From positions 372,001-436,000 of the forward strand of contig CALOFP010000004.1 in the NCBI GenBank assembly GCA_942492635.1: a stretch of 64,000 nt of DNA. The letters are read 5' to 3'. The stretch is from CALOFP01 sp942492635 (lineage in GTDB: Bacteria; UBP6; UBA1177; CALOFP01). Both the position numbers and the translations under genes were made by a program. Shown one piece after another: positions 42,226 through 51,855 of this stretch (position 1 is the first letter of the stretch; each line of letters starts with the position of its first letter). Below the pieces are notes generated by a model. It saw only the letters and a list, made by a program, of their open reading frames with translations, was not told the DNA's origin and ran no database searches.

Positions 42226-43158
42226 ATGAAAAAACTCGGTTTTATAATTCTTTTACTGTTGCTGATAGCTGTTGTGAAGTGTGGTTATGATTATGAAAAT
42301 TCTCAACATAGGAAAGATGATGATGTTTTGGCATTTTTCAATTCAGTTTCTTCTTACGAAAAATCAGAAGTTGAGCATGAGGATGATTCTGAAAAGCGGG
42401 AAATCAGAATAGTTGCCTTCGGGGATGTTCATGGAGATATTGCTGCACTCCGGAGTGTCATGAAAAAGGCCGGTCTGATCGACGATATGGACCGTTGGAC
42501 GGGCGCAGACACCGTTGTTGTCCAGACGGGGGACCTTCTTGATCGTGGTGATGATGAGATCGAGATCATCAATCTTCTTGAAAAGTTGAAAATTGAGGCT
42601 CAGAAGAGGGGCGGAGAAATATACACACTCAGTGGAAACCATGAGATAATGAATCTGAAAGGTGATTTTCGATACGTTACGGAAAAGGGAATGAGTTCAT
42701 TCAGAGATAAGCTGGGGATTTCGAGAGAGGAGGCTTTTCGTCCCGGCGGAATCTACTCGAAAATTCTTTCCAACTATCCAGTCATCAAAATTTTCAACAG
42801 AAACGTCTTTGTTCACGGCGGCCTGTCAAAAGATCATGTATCGTATGGAGTGGACAAGATAAACAGCGAAGTTCGGCAGTGGATGCTGGGAAAGGGAGCG
42901 TATCCCAAAAATATTGAAAATGTCTGGTGGATGAGGGATTACTCAAGAAATACCGATTCGGATGATTGCAAAAGGCTTGAAGAGGTCCTGAACTTACTCA
43001 ATGCAGATAGAATGGTTGTCGGACACACCGTCCAGGAATATGCCAACGGTTTCTGTGGCGGCAGAATCATAAGGATCGACACGGGAATGTCAAAGCACTA
43101 CGGCGGTCCCGCCGAAGCGGTTGAGATTGTGAACGGCGGAGTCCGTTTTATCAGATAA
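42226..43158 (+). CDS. Lipoprotein PPP-type phosphatase (Shewanella-like)
   Basis: 310 residues. Signal peptide with a lipobox-like AVVKC (Cys 19). The PPP metallophosphatase motifs follow in order: GDVHGD (about 66-71), GDLLDRGD (about 102-109), GNHEIM (about 140), VHGGLS and VVGHTVQ. These bind two metal ions. The spacing matches the Shewanella-like (SLP/Shelphs) group of PPP phosphatases, which act on phosphotyrosine or phosphoserine proteins. A lipid anchor would place it in the periplasm or on the outer membrane. Single gene with GGGGAGC ahead. Confidence 0.85.
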   Translation: MKKLGFIILLLLLIAVVKCGYDYENSQHRKDDDVLAFFNSVSSYEKSEVEHEDDSEKREIRIVAFGDVHGDIAALRSVMKKAGLIDDMDRWTGADTVVVQTGDLLDRGDDEIEIINLLEKLKIEAQKRGGEIYTLSGNHEIMNLKGDFRYVTEKGMSSFRDKLGISREEAFRPGGIYSKILSNYPVIKIFNRNVFVHGGLSKDHVSYGVDKINSEVRQWMLGKGAYPKNIENVWWMRDYSRNTDSDDCKRLEEVLNLLNADRMVVGHTVQEYANGFCGGRIIRIDTGMSKHYGGPAEAVEIVNGGVRFIR

Positions 43159-43359
43159 CTGCTAAAAACCACAAACGAAATAGAACCGCGAAACTCGCGA
43201 ACATTACAACTTGGCCGTTGGATTAACTGCTAATTATTGAAATCATGGTAATCATCTCAATCCATTTAATCTGCGGTCAACTGGATTGGAAAGATCAGAA
43301 AAGAATTTTTCAATAGAATTTTCAAGATTGATTCCATAATCCGATGGCGGGGTTGTTCG

Positions 43360-45102
43360 CTACTCGTAATAAAGTGCTTTGACTATTTCGTTGAAGGTTG
43401 TTTCGCCTTTGGCCAGTTTCTTTATTGCCGATTCCCGGAGTGTTATCATGCCGTCCATCAGAGCGTTGTCCCTTATTTCACCGGCCGTGGCACCCTTGGC
43501 TATCAGTGCCTTGATCCGGCTGTTGATATGGAGAAACTCCATTATGGCGGTTCGGCCTTTATAGCCTGTATAGCGGCACTTTACGCATCCTTCGCTGTCT
43601 TTTAAACGATAACTGTTTTCTACGGGAAGTTTCAAGGTGACCTTCTCTTCTTCCGTCATCTCTCTTTCGTAGGCACAGAAAGGACACACCTTCCGTACAA
43701 GTCTCTGGGCCAGAATTCCGTTGAGAACACTTGCCGCGAGGAAGGGTTCAACTCCGAGATCGAAAAGTCTCTCTACTGTTCCCGCAGTGTCGTTGGTGTG
43801 GAGCGTGGAAAAGACAAGGTGGCCTGTGAGCGCAGCCTGAACTGCATTTCGGGCTGTTTCACTGTCCCTGATTTCGCCGACCATTACAATGTCGGGATCC
43901 TGCCGGAGAATGTGTCTCAGGGCGGCCGAGAATGTGATTTCCGCTTTTGGATTTACGCTGATCTGGTTGATCTCCTCAAGTACGATTTCCACGGGATCTT
44001 CTATCGATACTATGTTTACATCCGGAGATGCGAGATTTTTCAATGTCGAATAGAGTGTTGTCGTCTTTCCGCTTCCCGTCGGTCCGGTAACCAGCATCAT
44101 GCCGAAACTGCGATTTGCAGTCTTGTTCCAAAGTTCAAGCTGCTCGACGTCGAATCCTATAAGATCCAGACGCTTTATGAAGCTGCCGGCCTCAAGTATA
44201 CGCATGACCAGCTTTTCTCCGTGCACAACGGGGACGGTCGAGCTACGGATTTCAACGGGGCGTCCCCTGTCGGTTACAACCTTTATTCTTCCGTCCTGCG
44301 GTCTCCTCTTTTCCGCAATGTCCATTCTCGAGAGCATTTTGAGACGACTTACGAAGGGGAGGTGAACTTCCGGGGGAAAGTTGTAGATTGTATGCAGAAC
44401 TCCATCCAGTCTGAATCGAATAAGCGTTTCTCCCTTTTTTGGTTCGATATGAATATCGCTTGCGCCCTGTTCGATGGCGTACTTAAGCATGAAATCAACG
44501 GCTTTGACTATGTGTTTGTCGTCCAGTTCTGCGGAACCTGAGAGGTGTGTAAGCTGTTCCATGTTGGAAAGGCGATCAGTCGCGGCATCCTTTGCCGCCG
44601 CTTTAATCGATCTTTTGAATCCGAAGATATCGTTGATCAGCTGAAGAATGTCGGATGGAGATGCGACCACGGGGAGGATTGTCTTTCCGGAAGTCGTTGA
44701 AAGCTGGTCAATGATGTCCAGCCTGAATGGGTTGGCCATGGCCAGCGTTATACTTCTCTCATCGCCGTAAAGGGGAAGCACTATGTGACTTTTTCCATAT
44801 GGAAGGCTTATTGTGCTCATTACCAGCTGAGAATCGATTTTAAGCGGATCAAGATGAACAAAGTCGCACCCCGCCCGTCTTGCTATCAATTTGAGAAGGT
44901 ACTCCTCCTCCAGCTGAATTTTCTCTTTTTCGAACATGAAGAGCAGAAGATCTGTTATGAACGGTTCGCTCTTCCTGACATTTCGATACAGAGAGTGGTA
45001 GTGTTCCACTTTCTTCAACAGATATTCTTTCTGATCGTTGTCGATTATCGCGTACTCCGAAAGGAGGGTGAGGAGAAATTTGAAGTCGAGATTCAGGTTC
45101 AT
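43360..45102 (-). CDS. pilB: Type IV pilus extension ATPase PilB (GspE family)
   Basis: 580 residues. N-terminal N1 domain, then the secretion ATPase core: Walker A GPTGSGKTTTLYSTL (about 338-352), Asp box, RHILRQDPDIVMVGEIRDSETA with Walker B, HTNDTAGTVERL and the Cys4 zinc site CPFC...CVKC. It powers pilin polymerisation from the inner membrane cytoplasmic face. GspE is the alternative; pilus use is favoured by the FrzS-like gene just upstream and by PilY1 nearby. Overlaps the FrzS-like gene by 4 bases. Confidence 0.85.
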   Translation of the reverse strand: MNLNLDFKFLLTLLSEYAIIDNDQKEYLLKKVEHYHSLYRNVRKSEPFITDLLLFMFEKEKIQLEEEYLLKLIARRAGCDFVHLDPLKIDSQLVMSTISLPYGKSHIVLPLYGDERSITLAMANPFRLDIIDQLSTTSGKTILPVVASPSDILQLINDIFGFKRSIKAAAKDAATDRLSNMEQLTHLSGSAELDDKHIVKAVDFMLKYAIEQGASDIHIEPKKGETLIRFRLDGVLHTIYNFPPEVHLPFVSRLKMLSRMDIAEKRRPQDGRIKVVTDRGRPVEIRSSTVPVVHGEKLVMRILEAGSFIKRLDLIGFDVEQLELWNKTANRSFGMMLVTGPTGSGKTTTLYSTLKNLASPDVNIVSIEDPVEIVLEEINQISVNPKAEITFSAALRHILRQDPDIVMVGEIRDSETARNAVQAALTGHLVFSTLHTNDTAGTVERLFDLGVEPFLAASVLNGILAQRLVRKVCPFCAYEREMTEEEKVTLKLPVENSYRLKDSEGCVKCRYTGYKGRTAIMEFLHINSRIKALIAKGATAGEIRDNALMDGMITLRESAIKKLAKGETTFNEIVKALYYE

Positions 45103-46868
45103 ATTTCCATTCCGGCGAGGTTCTCTTTAATTTTGTTGATCACATCTTTCATCATGCTGTTGTCATGCTGAAGTTTTTCGCTGTGAATATTCTTTTCGTG
45201 GATCTCGGATTCAATTTTTTCGATTCTTTCATTGAGACCCATGGCTTCGATGGACTTCTCTTCAAGCTGGTTTGTAAGGTTCTCAACGACCGTATTCCTT
45301 TCGCTGAGTCTCTCAGTGAGGGATGAAATTTCCTCCTTCGTGTTCGCAAGAGCCGATTCCATTTCGCCTTTCTCTTTTCCGAGAAGAGTTACGTCTTCGG
45401 TAAGGTTCTGGATAGTTACCCTAAGTTCTCCCTGCTGCCCCTGAAGTTGGACGAGTTCCTGTTCCTTCTCGCCGAACATCTCCTCAAGGTGAACCTTTTC
45501 CTCGTCCAGAGCCTGGAGACGGTTGCGAAGAGCTTCAGCCTTCTCCGCTTCGCCGCTAAGTTCCGCCGTTTTTTCTTCAAGTTCGCTGATTTTCTCACTC
45601 TTTTCAATGGTTTCGGATTGGAGGGCAGCGATTTTTCCTTCCATTTCTTCAATACGGCGCATGAGATTTCCGCTCTCAATTCGTGAAGACTCGAGTTCTG
45701 CTTCTGCTTTTTCAACCCTCTCGACCAGTGTCAGGTTTTCTTCCTCGATACGCTCCTTCTCTGCTTCTGCATCGTTTTTGCGGCCAAAGGCATCTTCCAT
45801 CTTCTTTTCCATGGAAACCATCTTCTCTTCGGTTTCATGGAGCGTCTCCTGGATTTTTCTCTCTATTTCCCGGACCTTTTCCTTCATTCCCTTGTTGATG
45901 ATCTTGAGGTCCTCGTTTTCATCCTGGAGCTCCATCAGTGTGCTGTCTCCATCAAGCGCCGGAGATGCTTCCCGCTCTGCGAGTTCCCGTTTCTCCATTT
46001 CGATGGTTTCGATTTTTGCCTTGAGAAGCTCGATTTCCTCCTCATGTCTGGCGTTCTGTTTTATAGCTTCGTCCCGCCCTTTCCTCAAGTTACCGATTTC
46101 AAGCTTGAGTGAGTCGACAGTGCCTGTTTCGACAGAGGCAGATTCCGTAATTTCCTCCAGTTCTTCAACGCGCTGCTGCAGACTTTCAACCTGTCGGGCT
46201 TTTCCTGCAACGGCATCCTTTAGCTCGTTTATCTCGGTGGTGGATTCTTCGAGCCTCTTCTCGATCTCCTCCTTTTCCAGTAGAAGAGTTTCATCGGCCT
46301 CTCCTCCCTCTCTGCTCTTTTCCACCAGAGCTTGAAGCTGTTCAATTTTCTGATTGAGTGACTCGTTTTCCGATGTGAGTGCGAGCACCGCGTGTTCCAA
46401 CTCCTCCGTGTGAACAGCGGAGCTCTCCTCCTCTGCCGCAGGGTGGATATCGGGAGTCACCTCGATCTCTTCCTCCTCCTCAAGTTCTCCGAGGAAAGGG
46501 AAAAGCGTGTGTGCCACGGCGAGGACCTCCTCTATGTCACGAGGGAGCGTGAGGTAGTAGTTGGCGGCGAAGGGAAAGGAGCGATGTTTGGCGAAAACTG
46601 CGTCGTCGGCTTCGCTTGAAAGGAGAAGGATCGGAGTTTCCTTGTACTCGCTCATCTCTCTTATTTTTTTACACAGAAGAAATCCACTGATGTAGGGGTT
46701 TTCCGCACGGATGATGAAGAAGTCCATCCTGTCCAGTCCGAGCTGCTCCTGCACGTTGCTCTCCGTTCTCGCCGTCAGGACGTTGAATCCGTATTCGCTG
46801 AACGTCGATTTCAATGCCGCTGAAAAATCGGGATCGCTTTCAAAGATCAAGAGATTCTTCTTCTCCAT
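45099..46868 (-). CDS. FrzS-like protein: pseudo-receiver domain plus long coiled coil
   Basis: 589 residues. Residues 1-125 fold like a response-regulator receiver (LLIFESDPDF...ETPILLLSSEAD) but key residues are changed: the phospho-acceptor Asp position reads Arg (DFFIIRAENPYISGF) and the conserved Lys reads Leu (YLTLPRD). From about 165 to the end there is a continuous coiled coil. This is the plan of Myxococcus FrzS, an S-motility protein that sits at the piliated pole and moves on reversal. The stop overlaps the pilB start by 4 bases. Phosphorylation is unlikely; control is probably by protein contacts. Confidence 0.8.
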   Translation of the reverse strand: MEKKNLLIFESDPDFSAALKSTFSEYGFNVLTARTESNVQEQLGLDRMDFFIIRAENPYISGFLLCKKIREMSEYKETPILLLSSEADDAVFAKHRSFPFAANYYLTLPRDIEEVLAVAHTLFPFLGELEEEEEIEVTPDIHPAAEEESSAVHTEELEHAVLALTSENESLNQKIEQLQALVEKSREGGEADETLLLEKEEIEKRLEESTTEINELKDAVAGKARQVESLQQRVEELEEITESASVETGTVDSLKLEIGNLRKGRDEAIKQNARHEEEIELLKAKIETIEMEKRELAEREASPALDGDSTLMELQDENEDLKIINKGMKEKVREIERKIQETLHETEEKMVSMEKKMEDAFGRKNDAEAEKERIEEENLTLVERVEKAEAELESSRIESGNLMRRIEEMEGKIAALQSETIEKSEKISELEEKTAELSGEAEKAEALRNRLQALDEEKVHLEEMFGEKEQELVQLQGQQGELRVTIQNLTEDVTLLGKEKGEMESALANTKEEISSLTERLSERNTVVENLTNQLEEKSIEAMGLNERIEKIESEIHEKNIHSEKLQHDNSMMKDVINKIKENLAGMEI

Positions 46869-46967
46869 GTCTACCCTCGCTTTTATGGTTTTTAAAGACG
46901 ATTTGCTCGTACAATACTTAAATTATTTTTATCATAGGCACAAGAGGTTTGCAAGGAAAATAGGGAA

Positions 46968-47762
46968 TTACGAACTAAGAAGCTGCTTTTTTATTGCGTT
47001 AGGTTTACATTCGGGGAAAATATTTTTAATTAGTAAGATCGCGTCTTTTGTTGAAATGTTGTAGTCTTTGATAATTTTTAAAACGTCTGCTGGAATTTCA
47101 TCTTCGGAATTGTCTTTTTTTTGGGGCTCTACAACAACTGCAAACTCACCTTTCTCTTTCAGTTCCTCACCCCGGAAAAGGCTTATCTCTTCGAACTGTT
47201 TCGTTATCTCCCTGCCTGTAACGACGCGTGCTTCCCGGTCTTCCAGAAGACTCATGAGATTTCTTATTCTCTTGGGAGACTCGTAGAGAACGAAGGGCAG
47301 GCCGAGCTGGAAGAGTTCGTCAAGCGCCTTTTCCCTCACTGCTCCCTTTGAGGGTAGAAAACCGGCGAATACAAATCGGTCGTCCATGATTCCGGCGGTT
47401 GAGAAGAGGGCCATCGCGGCGGAAGGTCCCGGAACAGGTACGACTTTCAATCCTGCTTCAAGAGCCTCCCGTACTAGAAATTTGCCCGGATCGGAAACGG
47501 CGGGAGTTCCAGCATCGGAAACAAGAGCAATGTCGACTCCCTCCGAAAGCATGGATATGTACCTGTCGAGACTTCTCTTTTCGGAAAATTTGTGGTAGGA
47601 CTCCAGTCGCGATTTTATGTCGAACCGGTTTAGAAGCTTGAGCGTAACTCTGGTGTCCTCGGCCAGAATCAACCTGACCCGTTTCAACGTCTCTACCGCC
47701 CTCGGACTCATGTCGTCGAGGTTGCCTATGGGGGTTGCTACAACGTAGAGTATTCCGCTCAC
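46968..47762 (-). CDS. rsmI: 16S rRNA 2'-O-ribose C1402 methyltransferase RsmI
   Basis: 264 residues with all family signatures: YVVATPIGNLDD, LAEDTRVT, LVSDAGTPAVSDPG, VPVPGPSAAMALF, FAGFLPSKG and VLYESPKRI. It methylates C1402 in the 16S decoding centre with S-adenosylmethionine. The GTG start overlaps the yraN stop by 4 bases. Part of the smpB-yraN-rsmI run. Confidence 0.95.
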   Translation of the reverse strand: MSGILYVVATPIGNLDDMSPRAVETLKRVRLILAEDTRVTLKLLNRFDIKSRLESYHKFSEKRSLDRYISMLSEGVDIALVSDAGTPAVSDPGKFLVREALEAGLKVVPVPGPSAAMALFSTAGIMDDRFVFAGFLPSKGAVREKALDELFQLGLPFVLYESPKRIRNLMSLLEDREARVVTGREITKQFEEISLFRGEELKEKGEFAVVVEPQKKDNSEDEIPADVLKIIKDYNISTKDAILLIKNIFPECKPNAIKKQLLSS

Positions 47763-48142
47763 AGGACACCCCCGCTCTTGAATGCGTTTTCTATATATTT
47801 CATGTCGAATCTCTTTTCATCCCGTATCAGTCCAGCTACGTCGAAACGAATCATGGTATTCTGCATGTTGATGTGATTTTCCATCATAAAGCGGATGGCA
47901 GCTCGCTCTATGCGTCTCATTTTCGCTATGCTTATGGTTTCGAGAGGAGAACCGTTTTTCCAGTAGGCGCGTTCCCAGCTTCTCACCTCTACAAAGATGA
48001 GAAGGTGTTCCCGCCTCGCGATAATGTCTATTTCTCCTCCGCGGATGACAAAATTCCTCTTCAGGATCTCAAATCCTGAATTTTCCAGATGGTGGACAAC
48101 GAAAGTTTCGGCTTCGGTCCCCTTTTCCCTGGTGTTTGTCAC
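47759..48142 (-). CDS. yraN: YraN/UPF0102 family putative endonuclease
   Basis: 127 residues with the family core GEIDIIARREHLLIFVEVR (the D..ExK-like nuclease-fold motif) and the N-terminal KGTEAETF. The family is often next to rsmI, as here; it has been linked to DNA uptake or repair without clear proof. GTG start overlapping the smpB stop by 4 bases (GTGA). Confidence 0.9.
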   Translation of the reverse strand: MTNTREKGTEAETFVVHHLENSGFEILKRNFVIRGGEIDIIARREHLLIFVEVRSWERAYWKNGSPLETISIAKMRRIERAAIRFMMENHINMQNTMIRFDVAGLIRDEKRFDMKYIENAFKSGGVL

Positions 48143-48600
48143 ATGTACCTCTGTTTTACTCGCTGCATTTCACGTTCCTGATCCCTCTTCTTCAGGGTGT
48201 CTCGCTTGTCGTAGAGGGCCTTACCACGGGCCAGACCGATGGTCATCTTGGCTTTTCCGTTCTTGAGATGGATGTCGATGGGAGCAATCGTATATCCACG
48301 TTCCTTGATCTTCTGGTGGAGCTTCAGGATTTCCCTTTTGGAGAGGAGCAGCTTTCTTTTCCTCTCCTCTTCGTGATTCCAGATGTTACCGTGAGAGTAG
48401 TGGGCGATATGGAATCCGACAAGCCACGCTTCGCCGTTACGTATGGTAACGTAGCTGTCCTTAAAGCTCACCTTTCCTTCACGGATCGATTTTATTTCGG
48501 TTCCGACAAGAACAAGACCCGCCTCCAGACGTTCCAGGATTTCGAAGTTGTGAAAGGCTTTCTTGTTTTTTGCGATGATTTTTATCATTTCCGTACTCAT
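48139..48600 (-). CDS. smpB: SsrA-binding protein SmpB
   Basis: 153 residues. Family signatures: NKKAFHNFEI, GLVLVGTEIKSIREGKVSFKDSYV, HIAHYSHGNIWNHEE..RKLLLSKREI, GLARGKALYDKR and a basic tail. It binds tmRNA and brings it to stalled ribosomes. Start 48600 has AAAGGA ahead; an in-frame start at 48627 is weaker. No ssrA gene is seen in the adjacent DNA. Probably the first gene of the smpB-yraN-rsmI(-frzS-like-pilB) transcript. Confidence 0.95.
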   Translation of the reverse strand: MSTEMIKIIAKNKKAFHNFEILERLEAGLVLVGTEIKSIREGKVSFKDSYVTIRNGEAWLVGFHIAHYSHGNIWNHEEERKRKLLLSKREILKLHQKIKERGYTIAPIDIHLKNGKAKMTIGLARGKALYDKRDTLKKRDQEREMQRVKQRYM

Positions 48601-48867
48601 GTCATTCCTTTTCAAACAAACTGTCAAGGATTATACGGCAACACTAAAAAAACACAAATTTCAAGAAAAAATGGGTGATTGAAGGGAGCCTGCGTTCGGA
48701 AAGATGTTTTCAGGTATCCAATGATTTCGCCTGAAAAATCATCGCCCGTCAGGAAAACGATTTTCTTCTCGATCCCCCGATCTGTTACTTGAGCGCTACT
48801 TCATCAACAAGATCATTCAAAGAGTGAGGTCCGAAAAGTATTCGCCTATGAAAAATCATAACGAGAT

Positions 48868-50916
48868 TTACTCCTGAGGGGCCTTGAAAATGCAGCTGTC
48901 GTCAAATGATACTTCAAAGGAGTCGATATCTTCATTCGATAGCGGAAGAGTGTCGGCTCCTGTGGAATCGGCAAGACATCTGTCATTGAAAAACTCGTAG
49001 GGTGTGCCGTCGGGGGGGAGATCCCCGAGCCAGCTGTCGAACCCGGCCACAAGGGCATAGACCAGTTTGCATCCGACGGAGCCGCAGGCGACATGATTGA
49101 ATGTGGCGGTTTCTCCATTTTCAGTGAGACGAACTTTTGAGGAGTAGCCCTGTTCCTCAGAATCATATGAGAAAAGAAATACGTAGATGGGATTGTCGAT
49201 TCCGATTTTTCCCTTACCGGTGTAGTTTACCTTTACCTTCACCTGCTTCGAAACCGCGGTGTCAGGGAACCTGTACCTTCTCTGGAAAGTGAGCTCCGCT
49301 TCATCTGTAGAATCGAGATGGATCTGATCGAAATTTTCATTGAAGTCCCTGTTTTTAAAAATTGCCAGAGGGGCGCCAATGGGAGGCTCTCCTCCCTGGT
49401 AGGTGCCGGTATTATCGAAAAATGCCATCAGCTGGCAGGGATTGCAGAAGAGGTTGTCGAATTCAACATGGGCCTTGAGGTTTTCATCAAGAGCTGTTAC
49501 CTGTTCATATGTTGAAAAGAGAGAACTCTGCTCTTCCAGAGTGTCGGCTACGAGAATGAATATCGGGTGGGTCGGATCGACAATCGCGGCAAGATCTCCG
49601 AGTTTTTCATCAAAACCGATGGTGACGGAAAGATTTTTTTTAACCGGAAATTTGAACTTGTCATCGAAAAGGAGTGAGACACTGATAGTCTCCCCGTCCT
49701 TTGTCTCGATAGTGTCGGATAACTTCAATGGAAGGTCGTCAATTGATTTGCCTTTGTAAAAAATGTAGGGCTCCCCACCCGACGGTCCCTTCTTTAATCC
49801 TGTTTTGTGTTTGTCTATCACCGCTCCGAGGTAACAGAGATTATCTTTGCATGTCACATTTTCGAAAGTGACGGTTCCCTCTTTCTCTGAAACGGATTTT
49901 ATTTCGGTGAAAGATTGTTCTCCCTTGATGATCATGCCGGCGTCGGTAAGAAAAAGAAAAACCGGCAACTCTTCGGAGACGTCGATTTCGCCGATGTATT
50001 TGACGGAGACTTCAACGGTTCTTTCGATGTCTAGATTTTTTGAAATTCGTGAGTCGTCAAAGCTGATGTCGATTTCTGATGAGGTGGATGTTTCCTCTTC
50101 GAAAGAGATTTCCTTCGGTATTTCCCACCATTCACGGTTTTCATAGAGTTCGTATGGTGAGGAGGAGGGTAGATTGCCCAGATCATGTTCAGGATGGTAT
50201 GTCCCGTTTTTATCAAGAAAGGCATAGATCTGACAAGGATTGCAGTGGAGATGTTCAAATACCATTTGCCCCTCACGGAAATTCGAGAAAATAGATTTGG
50301 AGAGAAATGGATTCGGTAGGGATTTGTTGTCGGTTGCAATCAGATAGATCGGGGTGGTATCGGAAACTTCTTCCTTCCCTGTGTAGCTAAGGTTGACCGT
50401 CAGAGTGCGGTCTGTCTCTTCAGGGGGATGGGTTTGAGAATCGCCAAAACGAATCTCAATCGCGACAGTTTTGTTGTTTTCAAGTTTGATTGAAGTGGCG
50501 GGAAGCGTTTTTAGAGACTTGTCCCGGTAGATTTGGTATGGGACGCCTTCATTGGGCGTGCCGTTTTCCGAATTACCGTTTTTATCGAAAAAGAGGGAGA
50601 CATACACCTCCTCAACCGGAATATTCGATATTATTCTGGTCTCCCCGGTCGAGATCATGTGTCCGCTGTATTCGAAAACGACCGATCCCATGATGAATGG
50701 ATCGTCTGTGATCCTGAACCAGATTACTCTCTCGGAATCCACACGTCCTTCACCTGTGTATGTGGCCTTAAGGGCAAGAGCTCCCTTTTCGAAGGGCTCT
50801 TTATCGGTAGCTTCATCGGCAGATGAATACGTTGTTTCTCTGTCGGGATCTTCTTCGACGCATGATGGGCAGAACAGGAGCAGGGCTGACAATGCAAGCG
50901 AAGCGAAATATCTCAT
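48868..50916 (-). CDS. Lipoprotein with five tandem repeats
   Basis: 682 residues. Lipobox FCPSC (Cys about 19), an acidic linker, then five repeats of about 120 residues starting near 47, 168, 288, 408 and 535. Each has the frame xVxYTGxxxV...PIYL..TD...LP then F....C.PC..A.FDKNG, G.P..xY and a closing xISFDDS. Repeats 2 and 4 share CNPCQ. This looks like a string of Ig- or transthyretin-like beta-sandwich domains. No family recognised; likely a cell-surface lipoprotein. GAGG lies ahead of the ATG. Single gene. Confidence 0.8.
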   Translation of the reverse strand: MRYFASLALSALLLFCPSCVEEDPDRETTYSSADEATDKEPFEKGALALKATYTGEGRVDSERVIWFRITDDPFIMGSVVFEYSGHMISTGETRIISNIPVEEVYVSLFFDKNGNSENGTPNEGVPYQIYRDKSLKTLPATSIKLENNKTVAIEIRFGDSQTHPPEETDRTLTVNLSYTGKEEVSDTTPIYLIATDNKSLPNPFLSKSIFSNFREGQMVFEHLHCNPCQIYAFLDKNGTYHPEHDLGNLPSSSPYELYENREWWEIPKEISFEEETSTSSEIDISFDDSRISKNLDIERTVEVSVKYIGEIDVSEELPVFLFLTDAGMIIKGEQSFTEIKSVSEKEGTVTFENVTCKDNLCYLGAVIDKHKTGLKKGPSGGEPYIFYKGKSIDDLPLKLSDTIETKDGETISVSLLFDDKFKFPVKKNLSVTIGFDEKLGDLAAIVDPTHPIFILVADTLEEQSSLFSTYEQVTALDENLKAHVEFDNLFCNPCQLMAFFDNTGTYQGGEPPIGAPLAIFKNRDFNENFDQIHLDSTDEAELTFQRRYRFPDTAVSKQVKVKVNYTGKGKIGIDNPIYVFLFSYDSEEQGYSSKVRLTENGETATFNHVACGSVGCKLVYALVAGFDSWLGDLPPDGTPYEFFNDRCLADSTGADTLPLSNEDIDSFEVSFDDSCIFKAPQE

Positions 50917-51084
50917 AACGGCCTCTGTCGATAGATTCGTATACTCTAATTTTAGATCTTTTCAAATTCAGGGTCAATCAGTCGAAGGTGGTGTCGAGGG
51001 AAGACGCAGTAGGCTTGATTGAATTTTCGTTGTATTTATTTTTCTCTGTATATCTTAAATTGAAGGAAAGTTTGTTCTATTTTT

Positions 51085-51112
51085 TTGCAATTTAACCTAT
51101 AGGTGGTATAGT
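51085..51112 (+). promoter_or_regulatory. sigma70-like promoter for the DUF2520-like gene
   Basis: TTGCAA (51085-51090), 16-base spacer, TATAGT (51107-51112), 27 bases before the start at 51139. It argues against the TTG start at 51112. Confidence 0.55.
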
Positions 51113-51138
51113 TGGGCAAAATGCTGTTTGAGGCAGAA

Positions 51139-51855
51139 ATGAAGGTATATCTGGCAGGATACGGCAGGGTCGGAAAGGCGTTTTCGCAACTTATGAAAAG
51201 GGAAGGTGTAAACCACCTGATTTTATCCCCCGGATGGGAGTCGTCCCCTGTTGAGGATGGGATACTGATGCTTGCCGTTCCCGATTCACAGGTCGCGCAT
51301 ATCCTGAGAGAGCTATATCCGTCCATTCCCGAATCCCTCCGTATCATTCACTTCGCCGGAGGTGTTCCCGTTTCCAGGGAAAGACTTTTTCTTCTACATC
51401 CCTACAGCTCCGTCGATTCCGGAACCGATTTAGGGTCTGTTCGTTTCGTACTTTCAGGCGGAAAAGATGAGCAGGTAGACCGATTTATCGGAGATCTGGG
51501 GCTTTCCGTCTTCCGGACGGAGAAAACGCCGGCAACGGGATATCACACTTCAGCGGTTTTCTCCGGAAATTTTGTACAGTACCTGACTCTTGTCGGTGTT
51601 GATCTTCTGGAGCGGGAAGGTTTCAGAAAAGATGAGGCGACAACACTTGTGCGGCAGCTTCTTTTTTCATCAGTCGAAAACGCACTGCGTGACGGAACGG
51701 ACGGAGTGACTGGGCCGGCAGCACGAAAAGATACGGAAACAGTAAACATAGAGCAGGACTACCTTGCTTCCCTGGGCAGGGAAGATCTCGCCGATCTCTA
51801 CGGAACAATTTCGAAACTTATTGAAAAGGCGGTGAGCGATGGGCATGTACTCTAA
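51139..51855 (+). CDS. Rossmann-fold, DUF2520-like protein
   Basis: 238 residues. N-terminal nucleotide-binding fold (KVYLAGYGRVGKAFSQLM) with GxGxxG reading GYGRVG, then LMLAVPDSQVAHI and IIHFAGGVP, HPYSS. The C-terminal helical part (AVFSGNFVQYLTLVGVDLLEREG) fits the DUF2520 domain, related to ketopantoate and pyrroline-carboxylate reductases. Reaction unknown. Start 51139 has GAGG 5 bases ahead. The end overlaps rnhC by 17 bases. Confidence 0.78.
   Translation: MKVYLAGYGRVGKAFSQLMKREGVNHLILSPGWESSPVEDGILMLAVPDSQVAHILRELYPSIPESLRIIHFAGGVPVSRERLFLLHPYSSVDSGTDLGSVRFVLSGGKDEQVDRFIGDLGLSVFRTEKTPATGYHTSAVFSGNFVQYLTLVGVDLLEREGFRKDEATTLVRQLLFSSVENALRDGTDGVTGPAARKDTETVNIEQDYLASLGREDLADLYGTISKLIEKAVSDGHVL

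Noticed and set aside
45523..46335. Ser-rich plus-strand ORF opposite the coiled-coil gene
   Set aside because: Mirror of Glu/Lys-rich codons; no start site or family likeness.
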